Source of the DNA: Imperialibacter sp. EC-SDR9
GTDB taxonomy: Bacteria > Bacteroidota > Bacteroidia > Cytophagales > Cyclobacteriaceae
Direction: 5' to 3'
Assembly: GCF_902498805.1 (NCBI RefSeq)
Contig: NZ_LR701596.1
Location: 1 to 64,000 of the forward strand
Length of the DNA: 64,000 nucleotides
In this document: piece by piece, positions 26,395 through 34,485 of the stretch
Position numbering within the stretch: position 1 is the stretch's first letter
How the letters are laid out: every line of letters starts with the position of its first letter
Made by a program: the position numbers and the translations under genes
Notes under the pieces: generated by a model
What the model was told of the DNA's origin: nothing
Database searches by the model: none
The model's input: the letters and a program-made list of their open reading frames with translations, nothing else

Positions 26395-27162
26395 ATGAAA
26401 AAGATACTTTTCAGCGCCCTTGCTGCCTTCGTTGCCATGTCGGCTTACGCCCAACAAAAAGGCGACCCAAAGCTTACCGAATTCTATGAGCCAGTGCCTC
26501 CGGTAGTCACTCCTGGTGATGCTCCATCCGATGCTCCGTCTGACGCCGTAGTTCTTTATAACGGCAATGACCTGAGTGAGTGGGTAAGCACCAACGACCC
26601 CTCGAAACCTGCTGGCTGGACAAGCTTAGGCGGTGTGATAACAGTCGACAAAAGCCAGGGCAATATTCAGACAAAAAGGAACTTCACCGATTACCAGCTG
26701 CATCTGGAGTGGTATGAACCCACCGGCATCACCGAAACGGGACAAGCCAGAGGCAATAGTGGTCTTTTCCTGGCCAGCACCGGCCCTGGCGACGATGGCT
26801 ACGAAATACAAATCCTTGACTGCTACAACAATGCCACTTACGTAAATGGCCAAACGGCCAGTATTTACAAACAAGGCGTGCCACTTGCCAATGCTTGTAA
26901 GAAGCCTGGAGAATGGCAGATTTATGATATCGTATGGACGGCTCCCCGCTTCAATAGCGATGGTTCGCTGAAAAGTCCTGCAAGAGTGACAGCTTTTCAC
27001 AATGGCGTGCTAGTTCAAAATAATTTTGAGCTAAAAGGCGGCACTGTTTACATCGGGCAGCCTTCCTACGAAAAACATGGAGCTTCGCCTATCAAACTTC
27101 AGGCGCATGGCGACCCTAGCAAGCCTATCAGTTTCAGAAACATCTGGATAAGGGAGTTGTAG
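26395..27162 (+). CDS. exported DUF1080 (3-keto-disaccharide hydrolase-like) protein
   Basis: A 255-aa secreted protein (signal peptide ending near SAYAQQ) consisting of one DUF1080 domain, a concanavalin-like sandwich related to 3-keto-glycoside hydrolases. Family features: VVLYNGNDLSEW, TKRNFTDYQLHLEW, GQARGNSGLFL, the YEIQILDCYN strand, and [18 protein letters not shown] at the C-terminus. It is the first of two paralogs separated by 113 bp. Likely periplasmic or surface carbohydrate hydrolysis; the substrate is unknown. Confidence 0.85.
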   Translation: MKKILFSALAAFVAMSAYAQQKGDPKLTEFYEPVPPVVTPGDAPSDAPSDAVVLYNGNDLSEWVSTNDPSKPAGWTSLGGVITVDKSQGNIQTKRNFTDYQLHLEWYEPTGITETGQARGNSGLFLASTGPGDDGYEIQILDCYNNATYVNGQTASIYKQGVPLANACKKPGEWQIYDIVWTAPRFNSDGSLKSPARVTAFHNGVLVQNNFELKGGTVYIGQPSYEKHGASPIKLQAHGDPSKPISFRNIWIREL

Positions 27163-27275
27163 AGAAGACCGTAGACGGAAGTTGGAAGTTGACCACAGTC
27201 ATAGCTGGGGGCACCACTAAGTTTCGAAAGACATCATCCTGCTAAATTTTAACTATCACAAAAAATATTTCAACC

Positions 27276-28016
27276 ATGAAAAACATCCTATTCAGCGCTT
27301 TAGCCTTTCTGGTAGTCTTTGCAGCTTGCGCACAAGTTAAAGAAGGTGAAGACCCTAAAACGACGGAAGTCTGGGAACCAGCAGTTAAAAAAATAACTCC
27401 AGGTGCACAATACGGTGCTCCTCCGTCAGACGCCATTGTGCTTTTCGATGGCAAAAGCCTCGACAAATGGGAGTCGGGGAAAGGAGGCCCAGCAGAATGG
27501 ACTGTAGCAGATGGCGCTGTAACCGTGGCTGCTGGCAAGGGAGTGATCCAAACCAAGCAGAAGTTTGACAACTACCAGCTTCATATTGAATGGCGTGCTC
27601 CCTCCGAAGTAAAAGGGGAAGGCCAGGGACGTGGCAACAGTGGCGTGTTCATGCAGGGCATTTACGAAGTGCAGGTGCTCGACAGCTACGAAAGCCGTAC
27701 GTACTCCAACGGTCAGGCGAGCAGTATTTATAAGCAATCGCCTCCCCTGGTAAACGCAACAAGAGGCCCTGGGGAATGGCAAACGTATGACATCATTTAC
27801 ACGGCCCCTGTTTTCAACGACAAAGGAGAAGTGGTGCATGAAGCAACTGTAACGGTACTGCACAACGGCGTGGTGACACAAAATCATACCCGCATCTGGG
27901 GCAACACAGCTTACATTGGCTCGCCCACGTACGAAGCGCATGGCAAAGGCCCAATCATGCTGCAGGATCATGGCAACCCGGTAAGCTTCCGGAATATCTG
28001 GATCAGGGAGATGTAG
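27276..28016 (+). CDS. second DUF1080 protein, predicted lipoprotein
   Basis: A 246-aa paralog of the preceding gene, with the same strand order: [54 protein letters not shown] and [15 protein letters not shown]. Unlike the first copy its leader ends FAACAQ, a plausible lipobox, so one paralog may be soluble and the other membrane-anchored. The pair looks like an old duplication with divergence in the loop that carries LDCYNN versus LDSYES. Confidence 0.85.
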   Translation: MKNILFSALAFLVVFAACAQVKEGEDPKTTEVWEPAVKKITPGAQYGAPPSDAIVLFDGKSLDKWESGKGGPAEWTVADGAVTVAAGKGVIQTKQKFDNYQLHIEWRAPSEVKGEGQGRGNSGVFMQGIYEVQVLDSYESRTYSNGQASSIYKQSPPLVNATRGPGEWQTYDIIYTAPVFNDKGEVVHEATVTVLHNGVVTQNHTRIWGNTAYIGSPTYEAHGKGPIMLQDHGNPVSFRNIWIREM

Positions 28017-28471
28017 TGGCTAAAACGTCACCTCGATACGTAGCGTAAGCGAAGTGAGAGGTCTCCCGAACTGGACTCAGTCTATATTTGGGAGAACTAT
28101 CCCTCCTACGTCGGATCGAGGTGACGTTCATTTTGGTGGTTCGTCGTTCAAACCATTTCTTCAGCCCCCTGCATGATTTTTTTCCTTCCCCTCTTGTCCA
28201 AGCAAGCAAACTCGACAATAGCAGTGAACGCTCAAAGCTTTTGTCCTTCCTGGGCGGGCCGTATCAATTTCGAGCAGATAATCATAAACGTTCTTCCCCT
28301 CTTATACTGCCTCGGCCTGGTGTTGGGCACAGCGGTTTCATTTTTCCCAGGCGGCCTGCAAAGCACAGAAAAGTGACGAATCAATATACTCAAGCAAGTT
28401 AAATCATGCCTTAATGAACAGAACAATGCTCAAAATTCGTTACTTTGTTGTTTGATGAAAATGTCTTCACT
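28017..28471. other. gene-free spacer with an inverted-repeat element
   Basis: No credible gene lies here. It holds the long inverted repeat at 28024-28128 and, at 28149-28189, a 41-nt block that reappears with 35 matches at 29235-29275 on the same strand. The remaining open frames on either strand have no domain and low-complexity, Ser/Pro-rich translations. Confidence 0.5.
28024..28128. repeat. long imperfect inverted repeat (REP-like element)
   Basis: A perfect 14-bp pair forms the base (AACGTCACCTCGAT at 28024-28037 and its complement at 28115-28128). It continues with ACGTAG (28038-28043) against CTACGT (28106-28111) after a 3-nt bulge, and weaker pairing inside around TCTCCCGAA and TTGGGAGA. 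The GAGGTGAC and AAGCGAAGTGAGAG motifs resemble repeated extragenic palindromes of many Bacteroidota genomes. It starts 8 bp after the DUF1080 stop and could also act as a transcript end. Confidence 0.6.
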
Positions 28472-28729
28472 ATGAAATCTTCGACAGTACGCAAGGAAAT
28501 CCACGAGTATGTAGATCATGCAGACGAAAGGTTTTTGGCTTTAGTGCACAGCATGGTTCAGGCAGAGAAAAAAAACAGAAGCCAATCGGAGAATTTACAG
28601 AAGCTGGAAATGATCAGAAGGGCAGAGCAATCTGAGAAAGAAATCACCGAAGGAAAAACGATTAGTGCCGAACAATTTAATACGGACTTTCAGCAGTGGA
28701 AAAAAGAGAAACGTCTGAGTACCAAGTAG
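28472..28729 (+). CDS. antitoxin-like small protein
   Basis: An 85-aa highly charged protein, first of a two-gene module. The N-terminal VRKEIHEYVDHADERFLALVHSMV is typical of small antitoxins paired with RelE/ParE toxins in Bacteroidota; the rest is a helical Glu/Lys-rich tail for toxin binding. ATG 28472 is preferred to an ATG-like start 27 bp upstream. Its 3' end overlaps the toxin gene by 34 bp. Function is inferred from context. Confidence 0.65.
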   Translation: MKSSTVRKEIHEYVDHADERFLALVHSMVQAEKKNRSQSENLQKLEMIRRAEQSEKEITEGKTISAEQFNTDFQQWKKEKRLSTK

Positions 28730-29049
28730 AATTTACGCTCACATCAAAGTCTCATTTTTACGAAGTTCTGGAATACTTATACGAACACTACTCACTGGAA
28801 CGAGCCGAGCAATTAGTAGATGAACTAGAGAGAATGCCCCAGAGTTTGAACTATCATCCACATCGTGGAGCAAAAGAAATGTGGCTCGCAGGCTTGAAAC
28901 ACGAATATCGATTCCTTCTTTTCAATCGAACAAAAAGAACAGACATCAAGATTATCTATTACATCCAGGAAAATGAGACGAAAGTGTACGTTACTGACTT
29001 TTTCCCCACAGAGACAGATGTTGAAACGATGGCTGCAAGAAGCTCATAG
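28696..29049 (+). CDS. RelE/ParE-family toxin
   Basis: A 117-aa toxin with the fold pattern FTLTSKSHFYEVLEYLYEHY, a long helix (LERAEQLVDELERMP), a HPHRG loop and strands LKHEYRFLLF, DIKIIYYI and VYVTDFFPTETD. The aspartate-rich end resembles the ParE/YoeB-like branch. Overlap with the antitoxin gene ensures coupled translation. Complete and probably active. Confidence 0.75.
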   Translation: MEKRETSEYQVEFTLTSKSHFYEVLEYLYEHYSLERAEQLVDELERMPQSLNYHPHRGAKEMWLAGLKHEYRFLLFNRTKRTDIKIIYYIQENETKVYVTDFFPTETDVETMAARSS

Positions 29050-29322
29050 TAAATCCACTACTCAGATGTCAACCTTCACGTCAATCTGTTGTGCTTGACA
29101 ATGGTAAAAAGCGCTCGTGCGAACCCTTCCATTCTCTATTAAGACATTCCTTTTTCGCACGACAGAGTAGCTTACTGTTGCATTGTACTGAAAACAACCC
29201 TTTCACGTTCTTCGATCTACCTCTAAGAAGACGGCAAACCACTTCTTCAGCCCTCCGTATAAATTTTTTCCTTCCGGATTCTATTTCGAAGTATCTTAAC
29301 GCTTCATCTAACCCAACCATCC

Positions 29323-30600
29323 ATGAATAGACGCAAATTCTTCGACCAATCCATTAAAGCAACTGGTGCCGTAGCTGCCGTTGGCCTCACCGCCTGCGCA
29401 GCTGAAGACAAACCCAAAGAAATAGTAGCAGAAGCAGGACCGTTTGACCACCTAAAGTCGATGGTGGACGACATGAAGCCGATCAGCAATGAGGAAAGGA
29501 AGCAGCGCATAGAAAAAGCGCAGCGGCTGATGGTGGAGAATAAGATCGACGCTCTATATCTGGAGTCGGGCTCTTCCATGGTGTATTTTACCGGTATCAA
29601 CTGGGGCCGCAGCGAGCGCATGATGGCAGCCATCATCCCTGCCAAAGGTGAGCTGGCCTATGTATGTCCGGCGTTCGAAGAAGAAAGGTTGAAAGAGAGA
29701 ATTCTGTTTGGCAACGACCTGAGGGTATGGCAGGAGCACGAAAGCCCTTACAAACTTGTTGGCAGCATTCTTAAAGACAATGGTATTAGCACTGGCAAAA
29801 TCGGGGTTGAAGAGAATGTCCGTTTTTTCCTTTTTGATGGACTAAGAAAAGAGCTTCCACAAATACAGTTTGTAAATGCCTTTCCCGTAGCTGCTGGGTG
29901 CCGCATGATTAAATCTCCGACTGAGTTGGCGTTGATGAAACGAGCCAATGAAATTACTATTGAAGCCTATCGGGCTGCCATAGCCGTGATGAAAGATGGC
30001 ATGTCGCAATACGAGTTCAGTGGAAACATCTCTGCGGCATTCAAAAAGCTGGGAGTGTCCGGTGGTGCCAGCGTGATGTTTGGAGAGTGGGCGGCCTACC
30101 CGCATGGCAGCCAAACGGCTCAAAGCATGAAAGAAGGCGACATCGTGCTCATGGATGGGGGCTGCAACCTGCACGACTACGCCTCAGATATTACCAGGAC
30201 TACTATTTACGGCAAGCCTACACAACGTCAAACTGACATCTGGAACAAAGTAAAAGAATCACAAACAGCCGCTATGGCAGCTGTGAAGCCTGGCGCTACT
30301 TGTGGCTCCATCGACGACGTAGGCCGCAAAGTAATTGAGGATGCCGGCTTTGGCCCAGGTTACAAAAACTTCTTCCATAGATTAGGCCATGGCATTGGTA
30401 TGGATGGCCACGAATGGCCTTACCTCGTGAAAGGCAACGACCTTCCACTACAGCCAGGCATGTGCTTTAGCGACGAGCCCGGCATCTACATTTATGGAGA
30501 GATTGGCGTGCGCCTGGAAGACTGTTTCTACGTCACGGAAGATGGTGGGCAGCTATTTACTCCGCAGAGTATTAGTATTGAGGAACCGTTTGGGGTATAA
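29323..30600 (+). CDS. exported M24-family Xaa-Pro aminopeptidase-like protein
   Basis: A 425-aa protein with a twin-arginine-type leader (NRRKFFDQS) ending in LTACA, so it may be a Tat-exported lipoprotein. The N-terminal domain (about 45-190) is creatinase-like; the C-terminal pita-bread domain carries the five metal ligands of M24 peptidases: Asp in LMDGG, Asp in SDITRT, His in RLGHGIGMDGHE, Glu in SDEPGIY and Glu in VRLED. It likely cleaves N-terminal residues next to proline outside the cytoplasm. It converges on rtcB across a bidirectional terminator. Confidence 0.88.
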   Translation: MNRRKFFDQSIKATGAVAAVGLTACAAEDKPKEIVAEAGPFDHLKSMVDDMKPISNEERKQRIEKAQRLMVENKIDALYLESGSSMVYFTGINWGRSERMMAAIIPAKGELAYVCPAFEEERLKERILFGNDLRVWQEHESPYKLVGSILKDNGISTGKIGVEENVRFFLFDGLRKELPQIQFVNAFPVAAGCRMIKSPTELALMKRANEITIEAYRAAIAVMKDGMSQYEFSGNISAAFKKLGVSGGASVMFGEWAAYPHGSQTAQSMKEGDIVLMDGGCNLHDYASDITRTTIYGKPTQRQTDIWNKVKESQTAAMAAVKPGATCGSIDDVGRKVIEDAGFGPGYKNFFHRLGHGIGMDGHEWPYLVKGNDLPLQPGMCFSDEPGIYIYGEIGVRLEDCFYVTEDGGQLFTPQSISIEEPFGV

Positions 30601-30640
30601 ATTAGGCTAACGAACCTCCTAACTTTACCTGAGTTAAAAT

Positions 30641-30664
30641 AAAGCCTCCCACTTGAGAGGCTTT
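30641..30664. terminator. bidirectional terminator between the M24 peptidase gene and rtcB
   Basis: AAAGCCTC (30641-30648) and GAGGCTTT (30657-30664) form a perfect 8-bp stem with an 8-nt loop. On the minus strand it is followed by ATTTTAAC and overlaps the rtcB stop codon; on the plus strand the tail is TTTAATC. It can end both convergent transcripts. Confidence 0.65.
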
Positions 30665-32084
30665 AATCGACTTCAGCAAACCTTTCGTCGCCGCACATAC
30701 GCACTACTTTAGGAGTGAAGGAGCCCACGACTTCCACGAGCTCTTGCTGAAAGGCCATCACCTGGTGAATGTCTTTGTACACCATCGGTGCTTCATCTAA
30801 GCCGGAGCCGATCAGCTCGATACCGGCTTTCTTCAGGTGCTTTCGCACTTCCTGCTTTGAAAGCGTCTCCTTGGCTTTCGTCCGGGACATCACCCTGCCA
30901 GCTCCGTGAGCAGCAGAATTGATAGCATTAGCTTCACCTTTGCCTCTTACGATAAAGCCTGGCGAGGTCATCGACCCAGGAATAATTCCAAGTACCCCCT
31001 TGCCTGCAGGTGTGGCCCCTTTTCGATGAACAATGATATCATTTCCAGCCGCATCCCTCTCCTTCCAGGCGAAGTTGTGATGGTTTTCTATCATAGCCAG
31101 CGGTTGCTCACCCAGTGCTTTGGCCAGTCTTCGGTGGATCTGGTGATGACAAGCCGAAGCATAGTCACCCGCCAAATTCATTGCCAGCCAGTACTCCTGT
31201 CCATCCTCTGTGTCCAAATCCAACCAGGCAAGGTGTTTCGCTTCGCCCGGAAGCTTGCACTTGTCCATCGCCAGTTTGGTATAGTGGCGGGCGATATTGG
31301 CCCCCAACCCCCTGGAGCCAGAATGTGACAGCACTGCAAGATACCTGCCAATGGGCAAGCCAAGCTCATTGCTTTCGTCAACCAGCTCTGCCACACCAAA
31401 TTCCACGAAATGGTTGCCTCCCCCAGAAGTACCAATTTGCAGATAAGCCCGGTCTTTCAATGCCTTAAGAATATTGATCTCACTAAACACCTTCCGGCTG
31501 AACACCTCGTCGTCTTCCGGCCTTTTGAAGCCAGCATTTCCAAACCTGGTGTGCTCCATCAACAAGATCCTCAGCTCATCTGTATGCTGACTGGCATAGG
31601 AAGCAGGAATATCATAAAGCGTCATACACATACGGCACCCAATATCTACGCCTACTCCATAGGGAATCACCGCATTGTTGGTAGCCAACACACCGCCGAT
31701 GGGCAAACCATACCCCTGGTGCGCATCCGGCATCAAAGCGCCGGCCACCGTTACAGGCAGCTTCATGGCTATCTCCATCTGGTGGATCGCACCCTGTTCG
31801 ATAGCTTCCGCACCATAAATGCTGTATTCCAGTCGCCTGGCATTCAACTCAATGGTTTGATTGTGCTCCGTTTTGATGATCAGGCTGGTGGCCACCGGCC
31901 CCAGCGTCTCGTGCTTTGCATACAGCCCGGGAGTTTGCAACACCCTGGCCAACAGCTCAAGCTTTTGCATTTTGGATTTTCCCTTGTAGTGGGTTTCCAT
32001 CACCTCCACGGCCGAACCAATCGCACGGCCCTCTGGGTATCCCAGTGCTCTCAGTTCTTTTCCTGTTATTTTTGTCGTTGCCAT
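30663..32084 (-). CDS. rtcB: RNA-splicing ligase RtcB
   Basis: RtcB joins RNA ends carrying 2',3'-cyclic phosphate or 3'-phosphate to 5'-hydroxyl, with GTP and Mn, and so repairs tRNAs cut in the anticodon loop and other RNAs. The 473-aa protein has the family motifs: PDAHQGYGLPIGGV, the Mn-binding DIGCRM, GGGNHFVEF, LSHSGSRGLG, ENHHNFAW, and NSAAHGAGR, whose histidine is the GMP attachment site. No archease or RtcA/RtcR gene is nearby. Its start lies inside the end of the TPR gene (19-bp overlap), so it is the third gene of a slipin-TPR-rtcB operon. The array of tRNA-like elements upstream of that operon points to tRNA as substrate or signal. Confidence 0.94.
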   Translation of the reverse strand: MATTKITGKELRALGYPEGRAIGSAVEVMETHYKGKSKMQKLELLARVLQTPGLYAKHETLGPVATSLIIKTEHNQTIELNARRLEYSIYGAEAIEQGAIHQMEIAMKLPVTVAGALMPDAHQGYGLPIGGVLATNNAVIPYGVGVDIGCRMCMTLYDIPASYASQHTDELRILLMEHTRFGNAGFKRPEDDEVFSRKVFSEINILKALKDRAYLQIGTSGGGNHFVEFGVAELVDESNELGLPIGRYLAVLSHSGSRGLGANIARHYTKLAMDKCKLPGEAKHLAWLDLDTEDGQEYWLAMNLAGDYASACHHQIHRRLAKALGEQPLAMIENHHNFAWKERDAAGNDIIVHRKGATPAGKGVLGIIPGSMTSPGFIVRGKGEANAINSAAHGAGRVMSRTKAKETLSKQEVRKHLKKAGIELIGSGLDEAPMVYKDIHQVMAFQQELVEVVGSFTPKVVRMCGDERFAEVD

Positions 32085-32590
32085 TTTTGTCTTACAAATC
32101 TTAATCTTTTAAATCTGCATCTTTTGATATTACTGCGCATCTCTTCAATGGCATCATTGTCCATTGAGTGGAAGATCGCAGTCTTGTAAAGCCTGATGGC
32201 CGCTGTGTATCTTCCTTTCGCTTCGTCCACCATGGCCAGCCTTTCAAAGACCAGCGCCTTACTGATCCCTTCAATCTCTCTGGCTTTCATCATCACTTCA
32301 CCAAGCTTGTCGAAATTTTCATTGCGCATATAAAGCGTCGTCAGGTGAATGTAAGGTACCTTCCAGTTGGGTTCAAACTTGACCGCCAACTTCAGGTGCT
32401 TCTCAGCCAACTCGTCGTCTTCGATATAATAAAGGTGTAACCAGCCCAATAGGTTGTGCACTTTGGCATAACCAGGCTCGTAGGTAAGCACATTTTCCAG
32501 CATGTCTTTGCCTTCGAAGTGGTCACCGTCCCATATCATATTTTCGGCTTGCGTAATTACCTTCTCCAGGTAAATGTCAATCATTTTCAT
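32066..32590 (-). CDS. TPR protein of the slipin-RtcB operon
   Basis: A 174-aa all-helical protein with about four tetratricopeptide repeats (for example GKDMLENVLTYEPGYAKVHN, AEKHLKLAVKFEPNWKVPYI, DKLGEVMMKAREIEGISKAL, GRYTAAIRLYKTAIF) and a very basic C-terminus (KRCRFKRLRFVRQKWQRQK) that could contact RNA. There is no signal peptide. Overlap with rtcB and 42 bp to slipin show a shared transcript. I infer an adaptor linking RtcB to the slipin or to RNA; this is not established. Confidence 0.75.
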   Translation of the reverse strand: MKMIDIYLEKVITQAENMIWDGDHFEGKDMLENVLTYEPGYAKVHNLLGWLHLYYIEDDELAEKHLKLAVKFEPNWKVPYIHLTTLYMRNENFDKLGEVMMKAREIEGISKALVFERLAMVDEAKGRYTAAIRLYKTAIFHSMDNDAIEEMRSNIKRCRFKRLRFVRQKWQRQK

Positions 32591-32605
32591 GTCTGTAATT
32601 TTTAA

Positions 32606-32629
32606 GAGGCTGCCACTCCCGACAGCCTC
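32606..32629 (-). promoter_or_regulatory. intercistronic hairpin between slipin and TPR genes
   Basis: GAGGCTG (32606-32612) and CAGCCTC (32623-32629) form a 7-bp perfect stem with a 10-nt loop just after the slipin stop. There is no T-run on the minus strand, so it is more likely an RNA-processing or stabilising hairpin than a terminator. Confidence 0.45.
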
Positions 32630-32632
32630 ATT

Positions 32633-33757
32633 TTACTTCGTGGGAGAGAAAATATCCCTTAGCTGATCGACCACCAGGCTACCGCCCGAAAGCGTGATGC
32701 TGTTGATCTTCTCAGCGATTTTTTCGACATATTCCATCTCCTTCAGCTTAAACAACATTTCGTTGTCTTCCATCAATTTGGCAGTATTCAGCAAGCTTCT
32801 TGTGGAAGCAGTTTCTTCCCGCCTGGTAATGATATTGGCTTGCGCCTTTTTCTGCGCCACTAGCACCTGGTTCATGATTTCTTTCACCTCACCAGGGAGG
32901 ATGACGTCCTTCACACCGCTGTCTTTGATGATCACACCCAACTCAGCTGCCTTGCTTGAAACAGTTGCCATCACGTAGTTCGCAATGGATTCCTTTTTCT
33001 CGAGCAATTCATCCAGGGTCAGTGTACCGATGTACTCCCTCAGGGCTAACTGTAGCAATACATAGAGTTGCTTCTCGAAGTCTTTGCTTTCAATCAACGC
33101 TTTGATGATGTCTACCACCCTGTAGTGCGCATAGAAGTTGACCCGAAGCGCCGCCTTGTCTTTGGTCAGCATTTCCTGGCCTGATACTTCCAACTGCAGC
33201 AACCTCGTATCGACCTTAGCTACCGAAATAGCCGTCGGTGTCTTCCAGAAGTAGTACACCCCTGTGCCGAGCACTTTGGTGAACTCACCGTCGACGAAGA
33301 GGATGCCCTTCTCGTATGATTCCACGACAAATACTCGCACATAGGGCAGCACGTCTCTCCTTTGGAGGGTGGTTTTGTCAATTGCTTCAGTGACCTCGTA
33401 CTTACCGAGGTCTACTGTAACGAAGCTGTACACCACTAAACCCTTCCAGTAGACATACCTTCCGGGAGTTAGTACATTTTTCAGGTTACCATTTTCGTGC
33501 TGCAACACAATCTCATTGTCTTTCACCTCCACCACACTCAGCATATTCGCCAGTTTTTCGTTTCGCAGGAGAATATTGAGCTCGACAGGAGGAAAAAATG
33601 GCTTGGCCAGGTCATACTGCATCACCGCCTCGTAAGGCATCAACCAGTAGTTACCCTCACTGATGACGTCCTTGAAGTCACCTCTCCGAAAGGCCAAACC
33701 CACTTTGCCAGTATTAATTCTAACTGTTAGCATTGGTTTAAAAATTTGTTTGTTCAA
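32633..33757 (-). CDS. slipin-like SPFH/band 7 protein
   Basis: A 374-aa SPFH-domain protein. Two tandem halves of a beta-rich N-terminal region (RINTGKVGLAFRRGDF, then VKDNEIVLQHENGNLKNVL) precede the band 7 core (about 135-275: YEKGILFVDGEFTKVLGTG, LRVNFYAHYRVVDI, LALREYIGTLTLDELL, and the helix ending GVKDVILPGEVKEIMN) and a coiled C-terminus with QANIITRREETA. No N-terminal membrane helix is seen, so membrane association would be peripheral. SPFH proteins form large ring or cage scaffolds. First coding gene of the operon; the tRNA-like array lies directly upstream on the same strand. Confidence 0.88.
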   Translation of the reverse strand: MNKQIFKPMLTVRINTGKVGLAFRRGDFKDVISEGNYWLMPYEAVMQYDLAKPFFPPVELNILLRNEKLANMLSVVEVKDNEIVLQHENGNLKNVLTPGRYVYWKGLVVYSFVTVDLGKYEVTEAIDKTTLQRRDVLPYVRVFVVESYEKGILFVDGEFTKVLGTGVYYFWKTPTAISVAKVDTRLLQLEVSGQEMLTKDKAALRVNFYAHYRVVDIIKALIESKDFEKQLYVLLQLALREYIGTLTLDELLEKKESIANYVMATVSSKAAELGVIIKDSGVKDVILPGEVKEIMNQVLVAQKKAQANIITRREETASTRSLLNTAKLMEDNEMLFKLKEMEYVEKIAEKINSITLSGGSLVVDQLRDIFSPTK

Positions 33758-34062
33758 CCATCATTTATCACTATTGGCCCAATAATTTCATCTAAAAAGA
33801 AGGCGGTGAGGGCGTCGCCTTCAACTCACAGCGGAAGAGATGTTGAGCGGAACAATGCCCGGCCAGTTCGTCAAAAGTGCCTGCCTGGAAGCCGGCAGCT
33901 CATTGCCAGCCATTTTTTCGACCAAGTGCTTTTAGCAAAGTAGCTGAACGTGTTCAGCGGTATCCTCTCTCTTTCAAAGCCATGCCCTGGCGCTACCACA
34001 TATTCCCCGAGGGGTGATATGTGGGGCTCAGCCCCTCACTGCCTTCACAAGTGCCTTTTTGG
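33758..34062 (-). other. structured leader between the tRNA-like array and slipin
   Basis: Without genes, but with several strong hairpins on the same strand as the operon: GGGGC-TGA-GCCCC (34023-34035), a long stem with CCACATAT/ATATGTGG and inner CCCC/GGGG (33996-34024, sharing two bases with the first), and GCTGAAC-AC-GTTCAGC (33943-33958). The first two overlap and could be alternative structures. None is followed by a T-run, so they are not simple terminators. No clear promoter match was found, consistent with transcription coming through the tRNA-like array. Confidence 0.5.
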
Positions 34063-34147
34063 GAGTTGGCATCTCCAGGTCATGGATTTTCATTCCATAC
34101 TCTACGTTAACAGCGTAGTACTCTACCATCTGAGTTATCCGCCAACT
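34063..34147 (-). ncRNA. tRNA-like element, Asn-type anticodon (GTT)
   Basis: A perfect 7-bp acceptor-like stem (AGTTGGC at 34147-34141 with GCCAACT at 34070-34064), D arm ACTC-AGATGGTA-GAGT, and anticodon arm CTACG-CTGTTAA-CGTAG reading GTT. The T-arm position has a stem ATGGA/TCCAT but its loop is ATGAAAA instead of TTCRAnn, and 11 extra nt separate it from the acceptor. Five nt instead of two join acceptor and D arm. Not a standard tRNA. Closest element to slipin. Confidence 0.7.
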
Positions 34148-34208
34148 GACGGAGCAGGATTCGAACCTGCGCATCCTTACTGTTGCTCTACCAATGAGCT
34201 AAAGCGGT
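34148..34208 (-). ncRNA. tRNA-like element with D and T arms but no anticodon arm
   Basis: D arm GCTC-ATTGGTA-GAGC (34199-34185) and canonical T arm GCAGG-TTCGAAT-CCTGC (34170-34154) are both perfect, but only 14 nt separate them and no stem can form there, so the anticodon arm is missing. The flanking 7-mers do not pair as an acceptor stem. Its 5' end and the 3' end of the next element form GCGGT-TT-ACCGC (34215-34204), so the two may fold together. Confidence 0.65.
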
Positions 34209-34209
34209 A

Positions 34210-34315
34210 AACCGCATGAGGGAATCGAACCCCCTACCCACAGCTTGAGGGAACCCTCAATGAACAAGGCAGCATGGCGTGGCCTACCTGCTCACCACTA
34301 CGGAGCTATACAGAA
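34210..34315 (-). ncRNA. degenerate tRNA-like element with long variable-arm hairpin
   Basis: D arm GCTC-CGTAGTGGT-GAGC (34306-34290) and T arm GGGGG-TTCGATT-CCCTC (34234-34218) are clear. Between them are a weak stem GGTAG/CTGCC with an 11-nt loop in the anticodon position and a strong 7-bp hairpin TTGAGGG-TT-CCCTCAA (34260-34245), like a class II variable arm. The acceptor ends do not pair. No identity can be assigned. Confidence 0.6.
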
Positions 34316-34407
34316 ACTCTCGTCAGGTCCTTTATTCATCTACCTTCCCTGCCTCAGGGTGGGATACTCCCAGCCCCGAAGATCTTTACCAGCCTTTGCT
34401 GGCTTTG

Positions 34408-34480
34408 TTTGCCCGAAGAGACTTGAACTCCCATTGTCCGCATTAAGAGTGCGGAGCTTTACCTGTTAAGCTACAGACAC
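34408..34480 (-). ncRNA. tRNA-like element, Lys-type anticodon (CTT)
   Basis: Arms: acceptor GTGTCTG against CGGGCAA (six of seven pairs, two wobbles, first pair G-A mismatched), D arm GCTT-AACAGGTA-AAGC, anticodon arm CCGCA-CTCTTAA-TGCGG reading CTT, 5-nt variable loop, T arm GGGAG-TTCAAGT-CTCTT with two wobbles. U8 and the GG of the D loop are kept. CCA is not encoded. It begins 5 nt after the Phe-type element, so the two must be cut from one transcript. Confidence 0.75.
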
Positions 34481-34485
34481 ATATG

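Noticed and set aside
31410-32189. 259-codon plus-strand gene opposite rtcB
   Set aside because: Antisense shadow of rtcB and the TPR gene, whose frames have clear family motifs.
33998-34035. intrinsic terminator before slipin
   Set aside because: Strong hairpins but no T-run on the minus strand.
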